From the NCBI GenBank assembly GCA_002333125.1, contig DDBM01000270.1, positions 12,230-18,944 on the forward strand: a stretch of 6,715 nucleotides of DNA, written 5' to 3'. The DNA is from Moraxellaceae bacterium UBA2032. Its GTDB lineage: Bacteria > Pseudomonadota > Gammaproteobacteria > Pseudomonadales > Moraxellaceae. The first letter of the stretch is position 1. Each line of letters opens with the position of its first letter. Both the position numbers and the translations under genes were made by a program. The notes beneath the pieces were generated by a model, which worked only from the letters and a program-made list of their open reading frames with translations, was not told the DNA's origin and searched no databases. Positions 1 to 6,458 of the stretch are shown piece by piece.

Positions 1-1170
1 ATTAAAGACGTAGAAGCTAACCCTACCCAATCCTCCGATGGTCAACTAGGCGTTAAATTATACCGTGCCAATGTGTTAAATCGGGTCTTAAGTCCCAACG
101 AGCGTCGTACCAACACGCCTGTGCAATTGTTATTTCCTAAAGGCGATAACTTTATGATTCCCGAAATTTGGGATGATTTGCCACAGTGGGTGCCTAATTT
201 ATGGCGACGCGAAGTCAATGCAGGGCATTGGATTCAAGTGAGCCACCCACAATTAGTGGCCGATTCAGCCTCTGAGTTTATTGATTTTATTGAAGGTGCA
301 GAAGAAAGCAAAGCCTTAAAACGGGCGCGTTTGCATCATTATCATTGTGGTAAAACCTTTAGTAATCAGTTGATTGTGGTAACAGGTGCAGGCTCAGGTT
401 TTGGCCGAGAAACCGCCTTGTTGTTTGCCGAGCAAGGCGCAAATGTGGTGGCGGTAGATATTAATTTAGAAGCCGCTGAACGCACCGCCGAATTGGCACG
501 TTTGCTTAATGTTGATGCCCATGCTCGCAAAGTAGATGTAAGCAATGCCGAGCAAATGGAAGAGTTAGCGAATTGGGTTGCCGACGAATATGGCGCACCT
601 GATATTGTGGTTAATAATGCAGGTATTGGCATTGCAGGCTCGTTTTTTGATACCAGTTTGGCCGATTGGGACAAAGTACTAAAAGTTAATTTGTGGGGCG
701 TGATTCATGGCTCGCGCTTATTTGGTCAACAAATGATTAATGAAGGCAAACAAGGCCATATTGTTAATGTTGCCTCAATGGCAGCTTATACTCCGTCTAA
801 AATCGTCTCGGCCTATGCCACCACTAAAGCAGCGGTACGTATGTTAAGTGATTGTTTACGTGCCGAATTGGCCGATAAGAACATTCATGTCAGCACTATT
901 TGTCCGGGGTTGTCGATTACAAACATTACTCAAAATACTCGTTTTGTGGGTATTAGTGATGCCGAGCAAGCAGATAAGCGCGATAAAACGACTCGTTTGT
1001 ATCAACGCCGTAATTTACAACCCAAAGAAATTGCCAATGCGATTTTGGATGCAGTAAAAAATCGCAGTGCTGAAGTGCCTGTGGGGCTTGAATCACACGC
1101 AAGTCGTTTATTGTCACGTTTTTTTCCGAGTATTTCACGGCGTATTGCCCGTTTAGATGTTGCGCCTTAA
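1..1170 (+). CDS. Alpha/beta hydrolase-SDR fusion oxidoreductase (EphD-like), 5' end outside window
   Basis: The reading frame is open from base 1 to the TAA at 1168-1170, giving 389 visible residues. The GTG at 73 is internal, so the true start lies upstream. Visible residues 1 to about 105 look like the end of an epoxide-hydrolase-type alpha/beta hydrolase: the GHW motif at 223-231 carries the presumed catalytic His (226-228), while the nucleophile would lie outside the window. From about residue 120 a classical SDR follows. It has the TGAGSGFG dinucleotide-binding loop (382-405), an Asp after beta-2 (AVDIN) that favours NAD(H), NNAG (613-624), the catalytic Ser (775-777) and YATTK with Tyr 814-816 and Lys 826-828. 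All catalytic SDR residues are present. This order matches mycobacterial EphD-like proteins of nearly 600 residues, so roughly 200 are missing here. The expected reactions are hydrolysis of an epoxide or ester and NAD-dependent alcohol/ketone interconversion; the substrate is unknown. The protein is probably cytoplasmic. Confidence 0.9.
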   Translation: MKDVEANPTQSSDGQLGVKLYRANVLNRVLSPNERRTNTPVQLLFPKGDNFMIPEIWDDLPQWVPNLWRREVNAGHWIQVSHPQLVADSASEFIDFIEGAEESKALKRARLHHYHCGKTFSNQLIVVTGAGSGFGRETALLFAEQGANVVAVDINLEAAERTAELARLLNVDAHARKVDVSNAEQMEELANWVADEYGAPDIVVNNAGIGIAGSFFDTSLADWDKVLKVNLWGVIHGSRLFGQQMINEGKQGHIVNVASMAAYTPSKIVSAYATTKAAVRMLSDCLRAELADKNIHVSTICPGLSITNITQNTRFVGISDAEQADKRDKTTRLYQRRNLQPKEIANAILDAVKNRSAEVPVGLESHASRLLSRFFPSISRRIARLDVAP

Positions 1171-1185
1171 CTGTCATTTTTTTTT

Positions 1186-1239
1186 GAGATTTTTACAATA
1201 CGGACGTAATTTAAAGTATTTGATTTTAATGTAAATCTC
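1186..1239. repeat. Imperfect inverted repeat in the leader of the di-iron-like gene
   Basis: The arm GAGATTTTTACA (1186-1197) is complementary to TGTAAATCTC (1230-1239) apart from a two-base bulge. An inner pair, ATAC (1198-1201) and GTAT (1216-1219), could extend the stem. The structure ends 10 bases before the Shine-Dalgarno sequence of the next gene. It could be a leader hairpin or an operator. Being AT-rich, it may also have arisen by chance. Confidence 0.3.
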
Positions 1240-1249
1240 GCCAAATAGT

Positions 1250-1253
1250 GGAG
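1250..1253 (+). promoter_or_regulatory. Shine-Dalgarno GGAG that decides the start at 1263
   Basis: GGAG lies 9 bases before ATG 1263, a normal distance. It is only 3 bases before the in-frame ATG 1257, and it overlaps the GTG at 1248. The ATG at 1263 is therefore the best supported start. Confidence 0.65.
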
Positions 1254-1262
1254 AATATGCAA

Positions 1263-2216
1263 ATGAGTATTGTGAGTAAAGTTAAAAGCATTTTTGCCAA
1301 AGGCAAAGCATCTAACACCGAGAATCGCCTTGTACCACGTAAAGTACAATTTGATTGGGAAAAAACGCCATTAGATTGGATTCCTAATCAACCGTTTGCC
1401 AGTCATTTTATTAACGAAATCAACATGATTTTGCCTGCGGGAGAGTTTTGGTTTTGTCGTTTGTACAACAAAGCCTTGCCCTATGTCACCGATGAAAAAC
1501 TGCGTGACGATGTGCAAATGTTTATTCGTCAAGAAGCGATGCACGCCCGCGCACATGGTGGCGCAATCGAAGAGTATTTAAAACAACGCGGCATTAATAC
1601 CGAGCGTAATACTCAAATTATGGATTGGTTGTTTAATGAAGCTTTAGCCGACCAACCTTTAGGCTTAAATGTGCCTAAGTTTTTAGAAAAAGACTGGTTG
1701 GTGTTTCGCTTAGGTGTTATTGCTGCTGTCGAACACATGACCTGTGTTTTAGGTACATATGTGCTAGAAAATAAAACATGGGATGGCCTAAATGCCGACC
1801 CTGTATTGTTAGATTTATTGCGTTGGCATGGCGCAGAAGAAGTTGAGCATCGCTCGGTTGCTTTTGACTTGTATCGTCATTTAGGCGGTAGTTATATTTC
1901 ACGTTACTATTTGGCGTGTATTGCCACACCAGCAGTATTCGGTTTATGGGTTGATGGTGCAGCGCATTTAATGAGTCAAGATAGCCGTTTTGATGCCTAT
2001 AAACCTAAGGTATGGAAGTCATGGATTTGGCGTGAATGGTATAAGGTGGCTAAAAGTGGCACGTTACCTTCGCCTATTTGGTTAGCCGTTAAACAATTGC
2101 CATTTTTTACCCCTTGGTATAACCCCATTTATGAAGGCTCAACCGAACAAGCTTTAGCATATTTAGAAAACTCGCCTGCGGCACAACAAAACAGTGTCAC
2201 ACTTAAAGTGGCCTAA
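1263..2216 (+). CDS. COG3687/PF10118-type 'metal-dependent hydrolase' with di-iron carboxylate motif pattern
   Basis: The predicted protein has 317 residues; the start at 1263 is chosen for its GGAG at 9 bases. I recognise the family usually annotated as predicted metal-dependent hydrolase (PF10118/COG3687) from the segments LPAGEFWF (57-64), RQEAMHARAHG (89-99), VEHMTCVLG (156-164) and WHGAEEVEHRSVAFD (188-202). These provide Glu61, Glu91-x-x-His94, Glu157 and Glu193-x-x-His196, the E/ExxH/E/ExxH pattern of ferritin-like di-iron proteins, with His98 and His158 as extra candidates. Residues 216-236 are hydrophobic and may form a membrane-associated or buried helix; no signal peptide is seen. 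The gene starts 92 bases after the SDR fusion gene on the same strand, and co-transcription is plausible. The substrate is unknown. Di-iron oxygenase or hydroxylase chemistry is my inference from motif spacing and competes with the hydrolase label. Confidence 0.85.
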   Translation: MSIVSKVKSIFAKGKASNTENRLVPRKVQFDWEKTPLDWIPNQPFASHFINEINMILPAGEFWFCRLYNKALPYVTDEKLRDDVQMFIRQEAMHARAHGGAIEEYLKQRGINTERNTQIMDWLFNEALADQPLGLNVPKFLEKDWLVFRLGVIAAVEHMTCVLGTYVLENKTWDGLNADPVLLDLLRWHGAEEVEHRSVAFDLYRHLGGSYISRYYLACIATPAVFGLWVDGAAHLMSQDSRFDAYKPKVWKSWIWREWYKVAKSGTLPSPIWLAVKQLPFFTPWYNPIYEGSTEQALAYLENSPAAQQNSVTLKVA

Positions 2217-2221
2217 ATGTT

Positions 2222-2272
2222 TGGCGGCATAACGAAGTTAGAAGTTAGCTTCTGACTTCGTTAATCAAGCCA
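2222..2272. terminator. Strong hairpin in the convergent intergenic region
   Basis: The arms TAACGAAGTTAGAAG (2230-2244) and CTTCTGACTTCGTTA (2249-2263) pair over 15 positions with a single T-G exception and a four-base loop. TGGC (2222-2225) and GCCA (2269-2272) can add a lower stem. It starts 5 bases after the stop of the upstream plus-strand gene, as expected for a transcript end. Neither side has a proper T-run, so it may act as a 3'-end stabilising or factor-assisted terminator rather than a classic intrinsic one. Confidence 0.6.
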
Positions 2273-2276
2273 TTAA

Positions 2277-2326
2277 TAATAACTAAAGGCGCATTATCAC
2301 AACATGCGGATAACTACACCTTTAGT
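2277..2326 (-). terminator. Candidate terminator of nrdJ
   Basis: Read on the minus strand, ACTAAAGG (2326-2319) pairs with CCTTTAGT (2289-2282), with an inner CGCAT/ATGCG pair (2308-2304 with 2294-2290). A T-rich stretch, TATTATT, follows. It begins 15 bases after the nrdJ stop codon. The 29-base interior and the broken T-run make it a weak to moderate candidate. Confidence 0.4.
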
Positions 2327-2341
2327 AGAAGATTACCAACT

Positions 2342-5300
2342 TTAACCACAGCTACCCACTGCACCACACACAGTGCAAAAGTCGCAGCCATCTTTACGAA
2401 TCACCGCGTTATTGCCACAGTCATGGCATTGGCGACCATGTGTATTTAACACAGGGCTAGGCACAACGGGTGTAGGAGAGCTGAGTACACCCATCTCATC
2501 TATGGGGTAGCCTTCTTCATTTAACACCCCTAACATGGCGTAACGGTGAATAATCAAACGTGCCATATAAGCCACGGTGGACGGCCATGTACATTGGCGG
2601 CGTGTATTAGGAATAAACGCTAAAAAGTCGCCTAAAGGCTCGGCATAATTAAGTAATTTGCGCAGCTTCATACCAATCCATGCAGGGTCAATCACACGCA
2701 TATCTAAAGATAAAATACGCGACAAACCATCTAAGGCACGTGGATAGTTACCCGATAACCACATGGCATAAGGACGAGTCACGCCACCAGCTAACACAAC
2801 TTCTTTTAAGCCTAAAATAAATTCTTCGCCCGTTGCAGGGTTGGTAATATCAACTGTCCAAGACAATGTGCCGTCTGTGGTGGTTTTAGGTTCATGCAAA
2901 CTAAACACACTATCTAATACAGGATGTGCGCTATCTGCATCAAAATAACCTAACTTTTCGCAGCGATAACGCACAATTTGGGCAAAAGCCGAGACCACAC
3001 TAGGTACAACTTTAGCCTCACCCAAAGGCGGAAATTTAAGCTCAAACGATTGCTCACCGACTGTGCGCGTGAGGCTGTCGAGTTTAAGTTTAAGCCACTG
3101 ATTATCGTTACTACGCATATCCATCGACAGCGTTTTGGCTACTGCCCCTAAGCCACGCGGCTGATTAGTGCCATTAACCCATACTTCAAAGGGCAAGGCT
3201 TGATGGTTATCGTTTTCTATTTGACCAATAAATAAAGCAAACTCACCCAAAGGCGTATTTACTAAATAAGTCCATGCTGCGTTGCCATCTAAAAAGTCAG
3301 GACGATTTGGCCAACGTAAGCTAGATAAAACAGGCTCGGGTAAATGCGCTAAGGTGAGGCGTTGATTCGCGCCACCCCATTCTATTTCGGGCGTTTTAAT
3401 CGTGGCTTTAGAGTCAGTAACCGACAACACCGAGCCTAACACCGCATTAGGGCGATAGGTGGCCAAGCCTTTTAAACCTGCACGCCATGCGCTTAAATAT
3501 AAATCTTCAAAATCGGTGTAGGGGTAATCTTCGGGAATGTTAACGGTTTTAGAAATAGCGGTATCAATATATGGTGCAACTGCCGCAACCATGTCTTTGT
3601 GTGCTTGTGCCGAAATCGCTAAAGCAGTTACAAAATAAGTGGGCAGGTTTTGTACATCATGGCCTAAATGTTTATACAAACGCCACGCATAATCTTCTAC
3701 CTGATACTCTTTGACGCTGCCGTCTGTCATGCGTTTTTTGCGAGTATATGTCCACGAAAAAGGTGGCTCTATACCATTAGAGGCGTTGTCGGCAAAGGCC
3801 AAAGAAATTGTGCCTGTAGGGGCAATAGATAACAAATGTGAGTTGCGTAAGCCATGTTGACGAATTTGTTTTTTTATCGCACTAGGCAAACGTGTGGCAA
3901 AACTCTCGCCCGATAAATACAACTCGGCATCAAATAAAGGGAACGCGCCTTTTTCTTTGGCTAGTTCAATCGAGGCAATATAGGCATGGTCACGCATAAA
4001 AATACTAATTTGGCTGGCCATTTCGCGCGCAGGGGCAGAGTCATAAGCCAAACCTAACATAATTAAAGCATCACCCAATCCTGTAAAGCCTAAACCAATA
4101 CGGCGTTTATTGTGAGCTTCATTTTGTTGTTCGGGTAGTGGCCAGTGAGTAATGTCTAATACATTATCAAGCATACGCACTGAGGTGGTAATTACACGGG
4201 AAAAAGCATCAAAGTCAAATGCGCCATCTTTGCTAAAAGGATGCTTAACAAAATGCGTTAAATTGATAGAGCCTAAGCAGCAGCAGCCATAAGCAGGGAG
4301 GGGTTGCTCTGCGCATTGCCCAGTCACCATGCCGTTAAAAATGACCGCATTATGGTCTTGCTGAGTAGTATCATAAACCGCTTCTTTACCAATATATTCA
4401 ATCGCTTGAATCGTTGCTGTAAACGATTGTGTTTTGCGGAGCTGTTTTTGGCTTAACCATGTATTTAGTTTGCTTTGTTTTTCTGCACCTAAAAATCCAA
4501 CTTCTTTAGAAAATACATTTCTAGATTCACCATCAATAATAAGCTCATAACAGTCTTGGCAATTATATAACTGTATGTCGCCTTTACCATCGGGTAAATA
4601 ACGATTACCTGCGGCACGAGCAAGGCGGATACTGCTATAAATACCAAAATTAGAAAGCAGTATTTGCACATCTGCGAGTAAGCTTTCCGAAATAGAAGAT
4701 AGTCGAACCGAACAGGTGTTGCTAGTTTCGTTAACCAATACAGTGCCGTCAGCTTGAAAAAGTCCTTGAAGGTAGCTTTTTACACATAACTCTGTGCCGC
4801 CCCAAATAACCGATGGTACAGATAGTTTGGTGTTTTTGTTAAAATTGAACTCACGCTCAAGTACTTTTGCGAGGGTAACAGAACGGATACTCACCATATC
4901 TCGGCTATCAACTTCGACGGCAGTAATCGCTCGAGCTTTGTATTCTGGTTCAATAAGACGGTTAACAACAGCAACAATTTGTTCCGAGAGTTCTTTATCT
5001 TCACCCCACAGGCCGATAGAAGCGGCTATAGCACCTTTTCCACGGTTAGTAAAATGCCCATCACCCGTAATCAAACCTAACACCAGTCCAATATCTGCAT
5101 TGCCTTCTTGTCCAAACTGACCTTTACCGCTTTGAATCAGAATCTCGTCACCTAATTGTAAATCCCGAAGTTTTATTTTTCCTCTAGTGGTATAAAAATC
5201 ATGCCATTCGGTAGCTTTGATTTCATAACCTTCTTTGGTGCTAACTAAATACACCTCTGCTGATGCTGAGGTCATAAAAACAGGTACAGCAGGGCGCACG

Positions 5301-6337
5301 ACTACACTATGTTCATTGACTCCAATAGAACGGGAGTCAACGGTCACATTAAGTGGTATTTGACGTTGAAACAGCTCATCAGCACGAAGCAAACCATATT
5401 GTGTTGCCAGACGTGTATCACCCGTTACACAAGGGTTAGTTGCCTCGATGGTTTCGCAATAAGATAAATTATTATCACGGTTGATGCGGTCTAAAAACAA
5501 AATACCCGGTTCGGCATGGTCATAAGTGGAGCGCATCACTTGTTGCCAAATAGCGCGTGCAGGAATTTTTTTGTAAACCCATAAGCCATCGGGGCGCAAA
5601 TAAGCTCCCTGTTGTTTAATGTCTTGATTTGGTTCGGCTTTGTGAATTAACTCAATGGCACTGTCAGACTCTACCGCAAACATAAAATCATCAGTTACAC
5701 CCACTGAGATATTAAAATTGGCTAAATCGCCTGAGTCTTTGGCATGAATAAAGGTTTCGATGTCAGGATGGTCACAACGTAACACCCCCATTTGTGCGCC
5801 GCGTCTTGCCCCTGCGGATTCGACCGTTTCGCATGAGCGGTCAAAAACACGCATATATGATACAGGGCCGCTTGCGCGTGATTGTGTACCTTTGACTTGT
5901 GCGCCTATAGGACGAATACTCGAAAAATCATAACCTACACCACCACCACGACGCATAGTTTCGGCAGCTTGAGCTAAAGCGGTGTAAATGCCGACTTTGC
6001 CATCGACAGCTTCGCTAATCGAATCGCCAATGGGTTGCACAAAGCAGTTAATCAGTGTGGCTTGTAAGCTCGTTCCTGCGGCGGAGTTAATGCGCCCAGC
6101 AGGAATAAAACCCTGTTCTTGCGCGGCTAAAAATTGGCTGTGCCATGCTTGTTGCTTGTCTTTAGCCTCAACAGAAGCCAATGCCTGAGCCACACGACTT
6201 CTAACCGCTAATATCGAGACTTCCTCACCTTTAGCATATTTTTCTAGCAAAATATCATCACAAATAGCTTGAGGAATGAGGGTTGAAGCATCAGTCGGCA
6301 TCGGTGCTTTGAGGGCTGTATCTTGAGGGGAAGTCAT
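2342..6337 (-). CDS. nrdJ: Adenosylcobalamin-dependent class II ribonucleotide reductase, interrupted by an intein
   Basis: The gene encodes a 1331-residue precursor, or 959 residues after removal of the intein (residues 303-674). NrdJ reduces ribonucleotides to deoxyribonucleotides using a thiyl radical generated from adenosylcobalamin, so it needs neither oxygen nor a NrdB subunit; no nrdB is seen here. Core motifs: GRINSAAGT (81-89), INCFV with redox Cys98, [15 protein letters not shown] (129-143), [19 protein letters not shown] (185-203), ATNP (299-302) joined by splicing to radical Cys675-Ala-Glu677, [11 protein letters not shown] (683-693) with redox partner Cys686, and the phosphate-binding loop APTGTIS (839-845). 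Cys686 lies 11 residues after the radical Cys, as I recall for Thermotoga NrdJ. There is no N-terminal ATP cone. Two TSCPD-like repeats (about 1005-1130 and 1157-1272) and a cysteine-rich tail follow. The start is supported by AGGA (6346-6349) 8 bases before the ATG. Two NrdR boxes upstream suggest repression when (d)ATP is ample. Confidence 0.97.
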   Translation of the reverse strand: MTSPQDTALKAPMPTDASTLIPQAICDDILLEKYAKGEEVSILAVRSRVAQALASVEAKDKQQAWHSQFLAAQEQGFIPAGRINSAAGTSLQATLINCFVQPIGDSISEAVDGKVGIYTALAQAAETMRRGGGVGYDFSSIRPIGAQVKGTQSRASGPVSYMRVFDRSCETVESAGARRGAQMGVLRCDHPDIETFIHAKDSGDLANFNISVGVTDDFMFAVESDSAIELIHKAEPNQDIKQQGAYLRPDGLWVYKKIPARAIWQQVMRSTYDHAEPGILFLDRINRDNNLSYCETIEATNPCVTGDTRLATQYGLLRADELFQRQIPLNVTVDSRSIGVNEHSVVVRPAVPVFMTSASAEVYLVSTKEGYEIKATEWHDFYTTRGKIKLRDLQLGDEILIQSGKGQFGQEGNADIGLVLGLITGDGHFTNRGKGAIAASIGLWGEDKELSEQIVAVVNRLIEPEYKARAITAVEVDSRDMVSIRSVTLAKVLEREFNFNKNTKLSVPSVIWGGTELCVKSYLQGLFQADGTVLVNETSNTCSVRLSSISESLLADVQILLSNFGIYSSIRLARAAGNRYLPDGKGDIQLYNCQDCYELIIDGESRNVFSKEVGFLGAEKQSKLNTWLSQKQLRKTQSFTATIQAIEYIGKEAVYDTTQQDHNAVIFNGMVTGQCAEQPLPAYGCCCLGSINLTHFVKHPFSKDGAFDFDAFSRVITTSVRMLDNVLDITHWPLPEQQNEAHNKRRIGLGFTGLGDALIMLGLAYDSAPAREMASQISIFMRDHAYIASIELAKEKGAFPLFDAELYLSGESFATRLPSAIKKQIRQHGLRNSHLLSIAPTGTISLAFADNASNGIEPPFSWTYTRKKRMTDGSVKEYQVEDYAWRLYKHLGHDVQNLPTYFVTALAISAQAHKDMVAAVAPYIDTAISKTVNIPEDYPYTDFEDLYLSAWRAGLKGLATYRPNAVLGSVLSVTDSKATIKTPEIEWGGANQRLTLAHLPEPVLSSLRWPNRPDFLDGNAAWTYLVNTPLGEFALFIGQIENDNHQALPFEVWVNGTNQPRGLGAVAKTLSMDMRSNDNQWLKLKLDSLTRTVGEQSFELKFPPLGEAKVVPSVVSAFAQIVRYRCEKLGYFDADSAHPVLDSVFSLHEPKTTTDGTLSWTVDITNPATGEEFILGLKEVVLAGGVTRPYAMWLSGNYPRALDGLSRILSLDMRVIDPAWIGMKLRKLLNYAEPLGDFLAFIPNTRRQCTWPSTVAYMARLIIHRYAMLGVLNEEGYPIDEMGVLSSPTPVVPSPVLNTHGRQCHDCGNNAVIRKDGCDFCTVCGAVGSCG
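2348..2428 (-). other. Cysteine-rich C-terminal tail of NrdJ
   Basis: Residues 1304-1330 hold Cys1304, 1307, 1318, 1321, 1324 and 1330 in the pattern CxxC-x10-CxxCxxC-x5-C. In class II reductases a comparable tail combines a zinc-ribbon-like knuckle with a mobile thiol pair that re-reduces the active-site disulfide. Which cysteines bind metal and which shuttle electrons cannot be read from the sequence. Confidence 0.75.
2522..2869 (-). other. Second TSCPD-like domain of NrdJ
   Basis: Residues about 1157-1272 repeat the plan of the preceding domain: a beta-rich start ([19 protein letters not shown]), SLDMR (1210-1214), then TRRQCTWPS (1245-1253) and a helix ending in HRYAMLG. This copy keeps a Cys (1249) at the site of the family's name-giving motif. 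The role of the domain is not known to me. Confidence 0.65.
2948..3325 (-). other. First TSCPD-like domain of NrdJ
   Basis: Residues about 1005-1130 contain [10 protein letters not shown] (1047-1056), SMDMR (1071-1075) and a helix ending in VRYRCEKLG. They align with the next domain at an offset of about 139-140 residues: DMR 1073-1075 with 1212-1214, and Pro1112 with Pro1252. This copy lacks the Cys found at 1249 in the second copy. Confidence 0.65.
4316..5431 (-). mobile_element. In-frame LAGLIDADG intein in NrdJ, C-terminal Gln
   Basis: This segment encodes 372 residues (303-674 of the precursor) with no counterpart in NrdJ; removing it joins ATNP to CAEQPLP, a normal NPCxE active site. 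Splicing blocks are in order: block A CVTGDT with Cys1 (303); block B ATEWH with Thr376 and His379; first LAGLIDADG motif [10 protein letters not shown] (418-427) with Asp426; block D-like [11 protein letters not shown] (504-514); second motif [10 protein letters not shown] (522-531) with Asp530; block [12 protein letters not shown] (654-664); block [11 protein letters not shown] (665-674). The +1 residue is Cys675. Both endonuclease acidic residues are kept, so homing activity is possible. The last residue is Gln with Gly before it, where most inteins have His-Asn. A CxxC (Cys593, Cys596) lies between the second motif and block F. The frame is uninterrupted, so I read it as functional or recently so. 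Confidence 0.95.
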
Positions 6338-6345
6338 GTGTTTTA

Positions 6346-6349
6346 TCCT
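6346..6349 (-). promoter_or_regulatory. Shine-Dalgarno AGGA of nrdJ
   Basis: On the minus strand AGGA lies 8 bases before the ATG (6337-6335). It is part of a possible six-pair hairpin, CCTAAT (6368-6363) with ATTAGG (6352-6347), that could partly hide it. Confidence 0.6.
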
Positions 6350-6411
6350 AATACATTAAAAAATTAGGGTATTAGCATAGCGCATAACATAACGGCTATA
6401 AAATGACTTAA

Positions 6412-6427
6412 AGCAATTATATAGTGT
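6412..6427 (-). promoter_or_regulatory. NrdR box A (degenerate, promoter-overlapping)
   Basis: Minus-strand ACACTATATAATTGCT matches the first ten bases of the perfect box B, and its other half has diverged. Its start lies 31 bases from that of box B, close to three helical turns, which is the usual geometry for paired NrdR sites. It contains the putative -10 hexamer of nrdJ, so binding should block RNA polymerase. Confidence 0.75.
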
Positions 6428-6444
6428 TTTTTTTAAATAAAAAC
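6416..6444 (-). promoter_or_regulatory. Putative sigma-70 promoter of nrdJ
   Basis: The minus strand has a perfect TATAAT at 6421-6416. At a 17-base spacing the -35 position (6444-6439) reads GTTTTT, a poor match, within a very A/T-rich tract. Transcription would start near 6409, giving a leader of about 70 bases. The promoter is overlapped by both NrdR boxes. The weak -35 limits confidence. Confidence 0.45.
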
Positions 6445-6458
6445 ACTATATATAGTGT
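6443..6458. promoter_or_regulatory. NrdR box B (perfect palindrome)
   Basis: ACACTATATATAGTGT is a perfect 16-base palindrome that matches the known NrdR box consensus acaCwAtATaTwGtgt at every position; the symmetry extends to 20 bases (6441-6460). It begins directly after the hemN stop codon and lies upstream of nrdJ. On the minus strand TTTTATTT follows, so the transcript could also form a weak terminator hairpin for hemN. Confidence 0.88.

Noticed and set aside
73..75. GTG as a start codon for the SDR gene
   Set aside because: The frame is open to base 1 and the upstream residues continue the hydrolase-like sequence, so this Val is internal.
366..674. Antisense open frame opposite the SDR domain
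   Set aside because: Its protein is Ser/Ala/Thr-rich and featureless, the mirror of a well-supported coding strand, with no ribosome site identified.
1171..1185. T-run after the SDR stop as an intrinsic terminator
   Set aside because: No GC-containing hairpin precedes the T-run.
1248..1250. GTG at 1248 as start of the COG3687-type gene
   Set aside because: It overlaps the only good ribosome site. ATG 1263 has proper spacing, and the five extra residues add nothing recognisable.
2870..3727. Repeated GCCGTCTGT (2870-2878 and 3719-3727), resembling the neisserial DNA uptake sequence
   Set aside because: Only a partial match to GCCGTCTGAA. Both encode Thr-Asp-Gly in frame, so coding coincidence explains them.
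4794..5120. Plus-strand open frame opposite the intein
   Set aside because: Low-complexity Ser/Thr/Arg/Pro composition opposite a frame with clear intein and LAGLIDADG motifs.
4316..5431. Reading the insert as a separate gene, an intron or an assembly artefact
   Set aside because: It is exactly in frame, has all splicing blocks in order and Cys at both +1 positions, and restores a perfect NPCxE site on removal.
4316..5431. Terminal direct repeat, as VTG occurs near both intein ends
   Set aside because: The codons differ, and CVTGD is simply the usual block A sequence; no real DNA repeat is present.
5988..6188. Plus-strand open frame opposite the NrdJ N-terminus
   Set aside because: Composition typical of an antisense shadow; the other strand carries conserved reductase motifs.
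6338..6458. Cobalamin riboswitch before nrdJ
   Set aside because: The gap is only 121 bases, much of it operator and promoter, and I see no B12-box-like element; a cobalamin riboswitch needs more room.
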